DNA from: Polytrichum commune
Lineage: Eukaryota; Streptophyta; Polytrichopsida; Polytrichales; Polytrichaceae
Reading direction: 5' to 3'
Length of the DNA: 64,000 bases
Assembly: GCA_950295325.1 (NCBI GenBank)
Contig: OX485806.1
Coordinates: 43,705,169 to 43,769,168, forward strand
The notes below the pieces were generated by a model. It ran no database searches. It was given only the letters and a program-made list of their open reading frames with translations, and was not told the origin of the DNA. Position 1 is the first letter of the stretch; the number at the start of each line of letters is the position of its first letter. Of the stretch, positions 36,501-48,646 are shown in pieces. A program made the translations under genes and the position numbers.

Positions 36501-37310
36501 CTTAAAGCTACGAAACTTATGTAGTGTACAAAGTTTGAACGTTCAAAATACTAATGTGCGAAATGCACTTGTGATTGTATTATTTTTGTTTAAAAGAGGA
36601 ATGTGACATATAACCCCCCTCCATTCTCAAACATCTTAATAACAATAGTTGTGGTTGTGGTGACCTTCTATTACCAAGGATCTAATGCGTCCTTCATAAT
36701 ATGGACCTTGCCGAAGGCCTACAAACTTAAGGATCCTTCTCATTGATTGAGAGCCTTGTGCCCCAAGCTTGTTTACTCAAACCCGCTTTACTCTTTATAT
36801 TTCAAGTTGAGAGCTCGAGTTAATTTTATCATGTTTACAATGCTTACATTGTGTCTTATTGGATTACGTGCAAACCCTCGGTCCAAATCCTGAGCTACCT
36901 CATGAGCTATTCACATGTTGGCTTCAGTTCACCCACCAGCAGTGTGTCCTCTTTGTAGCTCACATGATTACATGAACCAACAACCAATCTACTATAATTG
37001 ATTGGTTTTTTCTCCACTCCGAGTGTCCCCATTAAGTACCCCCGACTCACATCAGGACCATGTAATAGTGCAACCAACAAGGTCTCATAGCCTGGTAACC
37101 TTTCCAAATGAAGATGCAAAATATATACTCTCTCCTAATATACGAAACCACTTATCAACAAGGCTCATTGTAATTGGATTAAACAAGCACTTTTCATCCA
37201 CATAAAAAGTAAATATGGCCCACAATGTACCCCCACCCCGAAGTAACTACATGTTTTAGTGTACTCAAAGTTCATGGGAGAAGCAACGAGACACCTGACG
37301 TGCAAACCCG
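33515..37310. other. Gene-free sequence
   Basis: Short unsupported ORFs only. Long G runs at about 34085-34105 and 34409-34418 interrupt otherwise AT-rich DNA. A short frame near 36907-37119 on the minus strand looks unexceptional. Confidence 0.55.
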
Positions 37311-37319
37311 TTATGTGCA

Positions 37320-37672
37320 CCCCCCCAGTGTGTATTTTTGACAAAGTTTTTGCAAGTTTTTGACACTTGACATGCAAAAACTTGCACAAAAATACACTGC
37401 ATGTCAATCGACACGCACAATTTAGATTTTGACATGTAGTGTGACTTGTGAAGAAAAAAATTCACACGTCAATTGACACTTAAGAAATTGAAATGACACG
37501 TACTACTAGGCATGTGACATTCATGTGACATTCTAGAAAAAAATGTAGATGTCAATTGACATTCATTTTCGTGTTTGAAAACGTCACATGACACTTTGGA
37601 TTTGAAGTTGAACGTCAAATGAAATTTGTCAAACACACACACTGCCCCTCCCCCCCCCCCCCCCCCCCCCGA
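37320..37672. mobile_element. Short MITE with a 9-bp target duplication (353 bp)
   Basis: TTATGTGCA is repeated exactly on both sides (37311-37319 and 37673-37681). Inside, CAGTGTGTATTTTTGACAAA is matched by an inverted TTTGTCAAACACACACACTG. Outside those inverted repeats the left end has a 7-C run and the right end a C run of more than 20 bases. A 9-bp duplication fits Mutator-like elements. The interior is full of TGTCAATTGACA-type motifs and codes for nothing. Confidence 0.65.
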
Positions 37673-37681
37673 TTATGTGCA

Positions 37682-40448
37682 TGGCTAACATTAGGGTTGA
37701 TAAAAATGTATGGAGGCATGATATTTACAAGTCATGCATTAACCCTTAGTTTTCTAAGCAACTCATTTTTGGTTAATGAATGATTTTTTCCTTACATGAA
37801 CTCCACCTAACTCAATCATCTGCAATCTAATCAACTAAAAACATAAAGTCAACATGGATATCTACCCTTAGACACATGAACCATGCAATTTGGAGATGAT
37901 AAGAGTGTGGAAAAGAATGTCAAAGCCCAAATGCGGTAATGTTTTTGTTGTGTTAAGAGCTCATGCTAGGTGTTGACTCCCGCCTATGGTTGCCACTCCA
38001 ATGCAAACTTTGCATGAACAACATCGATGTTTAATTTGGTAGAAGTGATATTTTTTTCATGTTCATGTAAAAACGGCCTTTGTGCTCACATTGATTGTTC
38101 GGTTTAACATTTGAACACTCTTTTATTTTTAGGATATTTGTTGCATATATGGGGTTATAAACATGGGATAGTTTACACACTCCAAATGCAAAATGGATCA
38201 AATGTTGTTACCACAATTGGAACTCAATATATTGTTTTTGGAGAGGTAGGTAGATAGGACCAACCAACTGTGGTTTGCACATTTTGTCATGAAGAGTTGT
38301 GGAGGTGCTCAACTATTGAGTTGCTCCCATCTAGTGGATCACACAAGTATTATGCTCATTTTCCATGTGCATTTGATTGGTCAAAGGTCATTTTTGGGAA
38401 TAAAATATGGAATTCTTTTGTGCACCCCTCCCTTTGATTCTTATAATCTAAGAATCCAAAAGGGTTATTCATGCCCATTCCCCCAATCCCCTCTGGAATA
38501 GCTCATCTCTCATGTTTCAAGATGCCACGAATAAATCTCATATTAACTGCAAAATATGTCCATGAAAATTCCACAACCAACATTGAGTGAAATGCAATCA
38601 AAACAACACTTTCATAGGTTGGAAAGTTTGGGGTTAAATGAGAGTGGTTTAGGGCATGAACATTTATCACATCAAACTATTTTCAAAATTGACATGGATG
38701 ATTTCCTATCTTAAAGTGAGAATATAGGATTTAAACCATGGGTTACGATGTTTCACTTTGATGCATTTTCAAAGCATAGTGGACACATGTCAAGTATATC
38801 ACATATGGGAATGTGACCCACAATATTATCCATCTGCATCAATTCCCATCCTCGACTAATTACAAATCTCTCATGTGAGCAACTCCCATGTTATGGTATA
38901 GACATTGATTACTTCCAATGCAACACAAAGTGTTATAGTTACGAAATTCATATCGAACATGCATGAAGCAGTCCAAAAGCATCTCTTTAAAAGAAGTTTG
39001 ATTCAATTTGAATGGGTCACACGGCTTTTTAAACTATAACATATCATATTTTTTGAGCATGTATTCTAGGGAAAACTACCCACCTCTATGGGCTTTACAT
39101 TAAAATGTCATAAAATGCTTAAATTATACATTTATTTGATAGCCAACTTTTGGAGGGAGGTGGATGTACATGTTATGGACTCTCACACCCCTACTAGCTG
39201 TTCTACTCAATTAGAAAGGAGTCAACGTTGATTACTTACCAAGGTTTTCTTTTTTACAATATATGGAGGCAACTATTGAAACTTTGATTTTTAATTTTTG
39301 TTTAGAAATGAGCGTACCCAACATATAATGAATTTAATTGTTGAGGACACTTGCATATAATGTGTGAGTTACTTACCTAGGACAAATCTTCATGTAGTGT
39401 TCGAACCAACATAACGCCCACATGACCAACAAGCACCCAACCAATGTGCATGCAAAGGGGTGCAAGGCTAGCATCACAGGGAGTGATAGAAATGGAGGGG
39501 ACACATAGTATTTAGAACGCCATAGCAAGTTAAGAAAGGGTGGCATGACATCAATAAATATCACTTTAAGCATGATGTGTGCCTTTTAAAATTATTGATA
39601 CCATTATCAAGGTGATATAGTTTCAGAAAAAATTATGTAATGTTTCACAACAATGCAAATTTTGTTCTCGCTTTAATTGTTTATAGGAAAAATAAAAAAT
39701 TGACCCACAATATCATCTCCCTATCCTCAAATTAATCATATAATATAGTGTAGTGTTTAAACAACAAGAAAACCAAATATTGTGTGGGCTACTTACATAA
39801 CGATGGTGGTTGATTTAACCACCAAGTACCGTATGATCAAAAACATAGTATGTGATGGTGTTCCATAACAATTCAATATTGTTTTCATTTTTCATCATCT
39901 ACCTTTTGCGCACACACACATAAAAAGCAATACATGACCAACAACATTTCATTGTCCAAAACTTATTACAAGTTTTCATGCAATGTTTGAGGCAACTAGA
40001 CAACTATCACAATGTTAGGAAGATGTAGGGATTCCTTGATTTCTTTGTTCTTTTGGTGTTAATCCTAATATGAACCCCATCATAAAAAGCCTTGAATTGA
40101 GGTTTAGAATAAATTATGTAAGCTAGGGAGAGAGGTTGACATACAAGCACTATTACAAATCATGGCTCTTTTGAAAATGAAAAAAAGACACAAACCCCCT
40201 CTTATTGTTGGCAGATTGTTTGGGTCCACCTTATATTTAATGACAAATTAATTATGATGCCTCCTGACAGATGTATTCTTGTATGCAAATGGTAATCTTG
40301 TCTTTAGTACTTACAAAATTCATTTTCAAACATAGTAATTTTCGATCGGTGGTAGATTTACGTGATAAATTTCAAAAAATTGGTATATTCGATTAAAACT
40401 AATTCTAACACACATGTAGGGTCTTCCGGCCTAAATGATGAGGCCTAA
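37682..40448. other. Gene-free AT-rich sequence
   Basis: No credible ORF, repeat array or RNA gene seen. Confidence 0.55.
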
Positions 40449-40981
40449 GGGCCGCTTTACACTTAGAGGCCGGGCCAATTCGTTGTGTAAGAGGCTTGAA
40501 ATCCTCATTTGTGATTGGTCAAAAGGCTCAAATCGGCCCCAACCCCTTTACATCTAGAGGCCGGGCCGATTTGGTGGTATGATTTTTTAAATTAAAAAAT
40601 GTATGTTATGACACGGCCCGAGCTCGTTGAATTGGGTGCACCCAAAATGGAAGGCCAATTCTTGGCCTAGAGGCCAATGTCATATTCCACTAAAAAAATC
40701 TTCTTAAATAAAGTATAATTTTTTAAAGTGAACTAGATCCATTGGATTATGTGGAATCTAAAGGCTCTATCTTAGATTATGCTACATCCGTTGGATTAGG
40801 CTAATTTTTTTGAATCAGCTTGGCTTCTTGGCCCGAGGGCCTTTACATATGGGAAAATTGGCCCCCGGTATAATCTTATTATAATGTGTAGTAGAGGCCG
40901 GCCTCCAACCCAAAAAAGGCTGAAATTTTATGCAATCGGCCTCAAGGGAAATTGGCCCGGCCTCTAGGTGTAAAGCGGCCC
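40449..40981. mobile_element. Non-autonomous PIF-like element E4 (533 bp)
   Basis: The ends GGGCCGCTTTACACTTAGAG and the inverted right end differ at one or two positions. TAA flanks both sides (40446-40448 and 40982-40984). GTGATTGGTC lies 62 bp from the left end, exactly as in E2. The end motif is partly repeated internally near 40550. Non-coding. Confidence 0.88.
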
Positions 40982-40985
40982 TAAG

Positions 40986-41043
40986 ATTTGAACCTTGGAC
41001 CTCCTAGCCCTACTCCAATACTTTGGCCACCAACCCATTACAC
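40986..41043 (-). other. Possible tRNA-derived SINE segment
   Basis: On the minus strand, a GGTTCAAATCT B-box-like motif follows a GGTGGCCAAAGTATTGG A-box-like stretch at a tRNA-like distance. The segment abuts the right end of E4. It does not fold into a convincing cloverleaf, so I call it a SINE-like relic at most. Confidence 0.3.
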
Positions 41044-42419
41044 CTCACACATGCAAGAGTGGGTTTTGAAGCTTTGTATATGGGAAGGCCGCTTTTACCT
41101 TGTATTTGAAGAATGTAGATAGTAAAACAACTCTCATCCATCCGACACAAAAACTTGTCCCTTATAGATTTTTGGCGGATTCATCTCAAATGATTTGGAC
41201 TAGAATAATTTGGGGCTTTGAACCTAAATCCGGCGTCTATGTAAATCTAAAAATAGACATATGCGGCTTGTGTGATATTCTAGGGCCTCTTTGTTGGATG
41301 AATGAAAAATAGTTGTATGCGGTAGTTTCCTCTCTTTCACATTGGTGATACTTAGGAATGCGAGTAGACTAATTTGGGGTCTTTGAACCTAAATTTGGTG
41401 TCTAAATTACTACAAATAATAGACTGTAGATTGTTTACTATTTCATGTGCTTTTTTGTTGGATGAATGAAAGACACTTGTATGTGGTAATTTCCTCTCTC
41501 TCTCTCTCACACTGGTAATTACATGGGAGGGTGGTTCACATCTAGATCAAGATTAGATCTACAAAATCTTTGAAATTAAAACAAAGATAGAACATTCCTT
41601 CACGGACCTTGCGCATGGCCAACAAAATAGCAAGACGGCACCACGGCCAACAAGAATGTGATTATAATGTACAAGATTAATAACACAAATTTAGTGGTGG
41701 CCCGTATGACAAAATGGCTCAATGGCGATCCAAAATGAGCGTGGTCCGGACAACACAAATAACCATTGTGTTCATTTTAAGTGTACAAAAGAGCCATGAT
41801 CTCTACTAGTGAAGGTGATGGAGTGCAAAACAACAACACGTATTATATCAAGCTAGGTTGCATGGCATGTGTGCCTTTTAAGGGTGTTGCAACTACATTT
41901 GTTTTTTGATTGCCTACCTGCATTGATTCCTCATAACACAAACTTCAACAACCAACACAATTGTAGGCAATAGTTGAAGTTAGAGAAGGGGGACTTCATC
42001 ACCTCTCTTTTCAAGATTTGGAATTTGACTTTCACTTGAACGGAGATCTCCCCCTTCTAAACATGTTGGTGTGGACCCAAATTTGTGTATTCTAGATTAA
42101 ATGAATGATGTCATATTTTTATTATTCAAATCTTGCATGAAGTTTTCACAAATTTTTAAATTTATTTCCATTTTTCTAGCATCTCATAATATGTAAGTTT
42201 AATTAATCCAAACATGCAACGTTCAAAATGGGTAAGTGCAAAGACAATCACACTCTAGCTTGTATGTTGGACAAGAATGCAAATATAATCTTCCATGTGT
42301 TGCCCCCCTACTTCACATGGAAGTGCTCACCCATCAAAATGCTCGAAGATATTGGCAAAAACCTGATTGATGTCAACGAATTCTATTTTGCTTCCCCGAA
42401 ACAATATAGTATGTCATTA

Positions 42420-42916
42420 GGGCTGCTTCACACTATGGTTGAAGGTCGAGATGCCATCAATTTCCACCAATCAAATTGCAAAAAACCAAGAATTCGGCCT
42501 CTCGACCCTTCACACTAGAGGCCAAAGTCCAAAGGCCATCACAATTTAAAACACTTGCATGGTAGCACTTTTTGACCAAGGTGATGGACTCTCAAAGGAA
42601 GTTTGGGTCGGACGAGAATGGAAACCCAAACTATGGTCGAGAGGCCGTTGATTTTTTTCCATAAAAAAATCAAACATTGACAAGATCTTGGCTGTTAGAT
42701 TGGAGGGGTTGTTTTCGACAAGGAATAAATTGGGATGTTCCTTCTTCCTTTTGACTCTGGGCTTGGCCTTTGGAGGCTTCACATTGTGCCCGCCCGAAGG
42801 CTCCAATTCCTATATATTTATTGGCTATTTTCAGTCCATTTCTTTGGACTATCAACAAAGTTTGGCCATTCAATCCTAGGGATCTCGAATTGGATGGCCA
42901 TAGTGTGAAGCGGCCC
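42420..42916. mobile_element. Non-autonomous PIF-like element E5 (497 bp)
   Basis: The ends GGGCTGCTTCACACTATGG and the inverted right end differ at one position. TTA flanks both sides (42417-42419 and 42917-42919). ACCAATCAAA lies 46 bp from the left end. The interior around 42600-42800 is similar to E1 in reverse, and the flank is also shared with E1, so the two were copied together. Confidence 0.88.
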
Positions 42917-42955
42917 TTAAATTATTGAGTGCTTATTAAATGAAATTACGTAAAA

Positions 42956-42992
<37 letters not shown>
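42956..42992. repeat. (TG)n(AG)n compound microsatellite
   Basis: Nine TG units run straight into about nine AG units. Confidence 0.95.
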
Positions 42993-43781
42993 TCACATTG
43001 AAGTAGGCTATTAGGTGTGTGTCACGTTTTAACTTGTATGTTGGACACCAAGAGAACTCTACTTCCATGTGTTGACCCCCTACTCCACAAGGAAGTGCTC
43101 ACCCATAAAGATGCTTGAAGATAATGGTGAAAGCTTTGCCGATGTTGGTTAAATTTATTTTACTTCGCGAGATTGGCCAATGCAAAGAAATTTGCCCTTA
43201 GAGAATCTGCTAAGCACCTATTAGATGAAATTATGTAAAATATATGAGAGAGAGAGAATGGCAACAACATTTATTGCATTAAGGTAAGCTGCCTGGTGTG
43301 TGTGCCTTTTTGAAGGCGTTTCCACTGGAGCCTTCCCTAGCTACTCCCTTAATTATTTCACATGAAAATACTAGACCTTCATGATGCTTGACATTGCTGG
43401 CAATGTTGGCGAACTCTATATTACTTCACCGGAACGGCCAGCACATGGAGATGTGGTCTTAGTCTAGAAGCCCTAAGTTGCTAAGGACCTATTAGATGAA
43501 ATTACTAATTACCTATTAGACGCAAAATATTAGAGAAAGAGAGAGACAGGGTGGACTGCAGGGCAGGGCAGCAGAACTTATCGCGTTGAGGTAGGCTGCC
43601 TGGCGTGTGTGCCTTTTAAAGGCGCTGCCGCTGCGGTTGCTGCTTGCCTTCCCTGGCCTGGCCTGGCCTGCCACCCCACAGCCATAGCCATCATAGCTTA
43701 GCTTAGCTCCCCTAGCTAGGCGCCTCGTGCGGCCCCAGGCACCTACTACTTACTCCTACTTTCCCAGCTTAGCTTAGCCCT

Positions 43782-43788
<7 letters not shown>

Positions 43789-43814
<26 letters not shown>

Positions 43815-43816
43815 CC
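43789..43816 (+). promoter_or_regulatory. CT-rich tract in the probable promoter or 5' UTR of the bHLH gene
   Basis: A (CT)n run followed by a pyrimidine-rich, GC-rich kilobase, unlike the surrounding AT-rich DNA. CT microsatellites are common in plant 5' UTRs and core promoters. The start site is not determined. The long distance to the ATG (45168) suggests a long 5' UTR or a 5' UTR intron, possibly with an acceptor at about 44985 (TGATTGCAG). Confidence 0.45.
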
Positions 43817-45167
43817 GGATTGTGCTTGCGCGTGCCAGATGCTCGTTTTCCTTCACCACCGCCACCATCATTACCACCCTCTTTCTTTCCTCGTCTCCTG
43901 GTCTCCGCTCTCCTCTTCGCTTCCTCTCTCCTCTGCTCTCTTTCGAGCCATCCATCCGTGTTGCGGAGTTTCTGGCTTTGGTGGTGTTGTGTGCTTTTGG
44001 TGTGCGGCGATCTGCGGAAAGGAAGGGACTTAGGTTTTTCCAGGGCTGGAGCCGTTTTGGGAGAATTGGAGGGCAGGGGTGGGCAGGTAGGGTTTAGTTT
44101 AGTTTAGTGTTGTACATGTGGTTGATTCGGGTGGCAGACAGCAGGCAACGGAGGCATGTGGGACATGAGGAAGGAAGTTGGGATCGGTATCAGCAGCAGC
44201 TGAGGGCTGGGAGGTTTTGAGGTCTAGGATCGTCGATGATCTTCGCGTGCCTACTTCCGGTCTGCACCCCGTTTACTGGCCTGCTGTTCCTCCCCCCCCA
44301 GCGTGCGGAGACATCCAAGGCGTCCCAATCTCCGGCATCTTGGATCCATTGAGTGCGAGCGAGCGAAAGAACGGGGGAGGCTCGGAAAAATGGAGACAGA
44401 AGAAGTCTGACTCTCCTCTTTCTTTGCTCCAAATCTTATGATGATGTTAGCGTCGTTGGTCGCGGTTTCCTACGCCTCCAATCCGCAAGTCAGTAGGTAG
44501 ATAGCTAGGTGGATAGTAGGGGAGTGCAGAGAGAAATCGGCAGTACGTAGGTAGATAGATTCATCCGCGGACTGTTTGCATTGCACATCCGTTAACCAAG
44601 GGTAGGGATCTCCAGTCAAGGCGCACCCATTTCTTGTTGGAGATGGCTCCGGTTTCGAGCTGCGAACTTGGCCCTTGAGTCGGCTGGGATTATTGTGTAC
44701 AGAGCTCAGTCACATACATGCTGATACATCCGTATGCACATACGGAGGTTCTGGGATTTCGGTTTCTGTCTCTCGGTAAGCTTGAGACCTGACAGTGTGA
44801 TGTGCATGGTTTGGATCTGAAAGCCCCGGACGGACTTCTGTGCAATCATACTGTTCGAAGCGTAGTGATTGCTATTCTCCGCTATTCCATCTGTAGAATG
44901 TGCGCATGATGAGCTCACTGCATTCTGGAGGAGTGAGGCTCCTTTTACAGGGATTGATTGATCGTGTGTTTGTGAGTGATTGCAGGTTTGCTCTTGCTAG
45001 TGAAAGGCAGGTAACCGAGGTGTTTTCTGTCGACATCTCTTCAGCCTCTTGCAGGGCTCAATCCGGCATCTTTCTTCTGTCACATGCACGTTTCCATCAC
45101 AGCTTTGCGTGAAGATATATAATCAGCATCTTTCTCTACAAGAAGTGCGTAGGAAACCTGGAAAATT

Positions 45168-48053
45168 ATGCTCAGAAGCATGGAAGATGGACCTCTATGG
45201 CCGGCTTGTGAAGCACAAGTCCCGTTACACCACCAGGTGGGCATGTTCAATGTTTCGGAGAGCCATGGAAATCTCTTGGGTGTTCCGGAATCCCCATTCC
45301 TACCTTCCTGGACAACTGATACCTATGAGATGGCTGACATCGCCTTGATGTCGTCCACGAGTGATCCGGTCCCCTTCGACCACGTCCTGAACACCCTGCC
45401 CACCGATGTGAATGACTTGGTTGGTGGAAATCCTAAATTTCGTCAACTGGATCAATGGGGGCACTTCTACCAATCTACGGACATGACGGACATGCTTGCT
45501 GCTACCCATCATCATTCGTACCTGCCGGCTTACAATTCGCCTGCTCCTGTGACGCCAAGTCACCTTCAACAGGAATGTGCATCAATTTACAACAACACCA
45601 ACTTGGAATGTGCCTCAGTTTACAAGCAGCCCTTATGCAGCACCCCTGTGCCTCATAACAGAGGAATTGCAAGCACAGATTCGCAGGCTCCACAACAGTA
45701 TGGTGGACCATCCCTTGGAATGTTTGAGGCTACCGTGCCTTTGGTGAGCAGCAACATCAGCAGCATCAACAGCACTCCATTAGGATCATGTGCGCCCAAC
45801 CTGGGGGCCCATTTGCATGTCCCCAAGCAGCATCAACCCAACCCATTGGGACCCAACACAGGGGTATCTGTGTCAATACCCGAGGGAAGGTCTGTTGGCT
45901 CCCTCCCTACTGGACCAGGAGTAGGAACCACCATCTTCACTCCCAAACAGATAAGTAACTCAGTGCCAGTGCACAAACCGGATGTTCCATTGGAGGAACC
46001 CAAAATGCGGACGTTCAACCCTGGTCCGTACAAGCCCACTCAGAAGCCCCAACAGCAGCACGAGCACCAAGAGGCTTTATCTGCAATCTGGGGAAAATCT
46101 GGAAGCAGCAGCAGCAGCATACCCAGCAGCTCTATCCCCAAGTTGGGCAACGTCAAGAACGGTTTTGACAAACGCCCACTGCCTATCATTGCTTCCAGAT
46201 CTACTGATACCCGAGAATCTACTGCCGACTGGCCGACAGTCCGGAAGGTTGTCGTGGGGGGAGGAGGATGCATTGGGGTAACAGGAAATGAAAAAGGCAC
46301 CGGCTTAATGCAGCAGCATCCCGATAGTGAGACTCCGAAGTGCGCTTTACCACCGAGATCACAAATTACTCCACTGATAAATGGAAATACGATGCACAAA
46401 CGACCACATTCATGGGTAAGACTGCTCATTCTTCGTGTTAATAGAATGAGTAGATTAGTGTCGTTGTTCATGTTCCTACTCAAGATGTTTGTTCCATGGG
46501 AACATCGGCATTTGATGGAAGTAGGCATATATTGTTGTCTTGTTTGGATCTTGAGTTGGTGACTGAGGCAGTTTGCTCTAGTCATGAGCCTCCAGCAAGT
46601 TTCTGCAATGATACTAGTATAGTTTACTGGGTTATGCTGTGGTCTTTTCCTCGATGAATGTTTTATAATATTGGTGGATACCTGGAAGATAGCTACATAG
46701 GTTTCTACCCCGTTTGTCTAGATTCCTGCACTGAAACCGGCAGATTCAAACTGGGATTCCCTTCTGCATCCAGTGTGCTGTTGCTCATTGGGCAGTAATA
46801 TGATTTGAATGGCGAATCTGCCTATTTGACTGTGATATGATAACAGATATTTCCTGTTAACCTGGTGGGCCTGATCACAATCGGTCTTGCAGATAGACGA
46901 CAATAGGAATCAAATGTTCCCGCAGAACAAAAAACCCATGCCAGGGAAGTGCCAGGAAGGGTGCAGTAGACTAGAAGTCATTAGTGCTGCTGCACATCAG
47001 AAAGTACAGAATAATACAAGTGGTAGGGCTCTCGGTCCTGCTTTAAATACAAACCTCAAGCCTCGTGCACGACAAGGCAGTGCCAATGACCCACAAAGCA
47101 TTGCTGCAAGGGTAAGTTTTTTATCCTTATCAGTAGACAATCACGTTTCCAGCATGTTTTTGAGGAGATACGGTAACTGAATTTGAACCTATATGTTTCT
47201 ACTGATAGGTCAACATGTAATAAAATTTCTGTATGTATTCTTAGACCACCTTTGAGATGATATTTTGCTTGTGTCTTGGTATCATTTTGATGCATGCTAT
47301 GAAGATTACTGTAGGATTTAGATGAGATGGAGAATCCAGCATGCCATGGTGTGTGGCCTCTTGTTTTGAATTGAGATTGTTGAATTGAAGATATCCATGT
47401 ATTGGATCACGAATGATTGCTCTCAATTATGATATTCAGGTTCGAAGAGAGAGGATTAGCGAGAGGTTAAAACTGCTGCAAACTCTGATACCCAATGGGG
47501 ATAAAGTGGATATGGTGACTATGCTTGATAAAGCTATCATCTATGTCCAGTGCTTGGACCTGCAGATACGGGTATGTGCTACATGATTTGGCTTTGCTAG
47601 ATTGTATTGCATTGCATTTGAAAACTGTATCTGTAAATAAAATATACTCTATTGTCAAATTTGCCAGAGAGGTTGGCATAGTGGACATCCAGCTATTTCC
47701 ATAACAGAATATATATCCAGTATAAGAGAGCTGTTCATTATGCCCGAAATTCTGCTAGGTATGTCTAAAGTGAGGGCTCTCCTATGATCCGTTCCTCTGT
47801 TCCTCAATCTCGAGCTGACTGCATCATCTAATTAGCTCAGTTCTTATTTCTGCAGATGCTGAAGAATGATTCATTGTGGCCAAAGGCTGTAGGTCTCCTT
47901 CCAAACAGCCTAGAAGAGCTCAGGAATCTTGCAGGACCTGAATTTGTGGGAGGAACATGTGCAGAAGATGCATCGCAGAACATGACAATGGAGGTTGCCA
48001 CAGACACGGTGAAGGACTATGAAGCCAGCCAGCCTTCTGTGAACAAGGAGTAG
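45168..48053 (+). CDS. RSL-class bHLH transcription factor, four coding exons
   Basis: Exons 45168-46415, 46893-47111, 47440-47571 and 47856-48053, all GT-AG and all phase 0, give 598 aa. The first 480 residues are a Ser/Pro/Gln-rich, poorly conserved region typical of transactivating parts. Asp-Pro-Gln-Ser-Ile-Ala-Ala-Arg closes exon 2, and exon 3 supplies Val-Arg-Arg-Glu-Arg-Ile-Ser-Glu-Arg. The Glu and Arg of this basic region contact the E-box CANNTG. The helix-loop-helix has Leu-Ile-Pro-Asn-Gly-Asp-Lys-Val-Asp, and exon 4 begins Met-Leu-Lys-Asn-Asp-Ser-Leu-Trp-Pro. This tail is like the Asp-Glu-Phe-Trp-Pro of RHD6/RSL1-type proteins, which promote root hairs and rhizoids. The basic region, split between exons 2 and 3, has Val where angiosperm RSL proteins usually have Lys. 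The start could also be Met at 45180. Confidence 0.88.
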
Positions 48054-48111
48054 AAGGACGGCCTTGAAATGTATTATGACCACTTATGCTATGATATGTA
48101 TGTATCTTGAA

Positions 48112-48117
48112 AATAAA
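48112..48117 (+). promoter_or_regulatory. Polyadenylation signal AATAAA of the bHLH gene
   Basis: AATAAA lies 58 bp after the stop codon, followed by T/G-rich sequence, a suitable position for 3' end formation. Confidence 0.6.
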
Positions 48118-48646
48118 GATGAGTTTAGGGAGGGTTTTTTGTGAACAGTGGCAGGAAATGGCTGTCATTTTTCACCCCAAATCCTCGCCCTAGGATAGAA
48201 TCGGTTTGTTTTTTGGTAATCCTACTGTTTTTGGTGCGTTGGGTGTTTAATCAATATGGATTTTGTACCAGGAGTTTGAATCTAGTGAATGTTATCCTGG
48301 GACTGCATATAACTTGGACCTCAGGTTCCCCTTTCAATGAGACTTCTCTGCATCCAGTGTGCTACACTCTGGACTGTTGTACAATGTTCCGGGGTTGTGA
48401 ATCAGATTTGAAAACTGATGAACAGATCCTGGACTGCTTCAGTATATTCTGAAACTAAAAATGGTAGCACCACGTGACTCTATAATTGTGGTTCTCTACG
48501 TCTGATTTTTGGGTGTCGCTCAATTTTTTTTTTTCTTGGGCACAAATTGAAAAATAATCAATTGCAAGGGGAAAAGAACAACCACCTCGGAAGAACCAAC
48601 AAACCGTGTGGACTCGAGAAATAACGCTAAATTGCGATTAGTGACA

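Larger units (their letters stand above)
42228..43640. repeat. Diverged tandem units, about 300-700 bp, upstream of the bHLH gene
   Basis: Three or more units share ordered blocks: a (GA)n stretch, AGGTAGGCTGCCTGG-like, TGTGTGCCTTTT, CCATGTGTTG-CCCCCTACT-CAC, AAGTGCTCACCCAT, and CTATTAGATGAAATTA. The units are well diverged and one is interrupted by E5. One block also occurs at 22973-23110 in reverse orientation. No coding function is evident, although short frames (42228-42518) stay open. Confidence 0.65.

Noticed and set aside
39395-39415. GTTCGAAC-like B box suggesting a tRNA
   Set aside because: No acceptor stem, D-arm or A box at the right distance on either strand.
43820-44107. Ser/Leu/Phe-rich ORFs after the CT repeat
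   Set aside because: They derive from pyrimidine-rich sequence in the likely promoter or 5' UTR of the bHLH gene.
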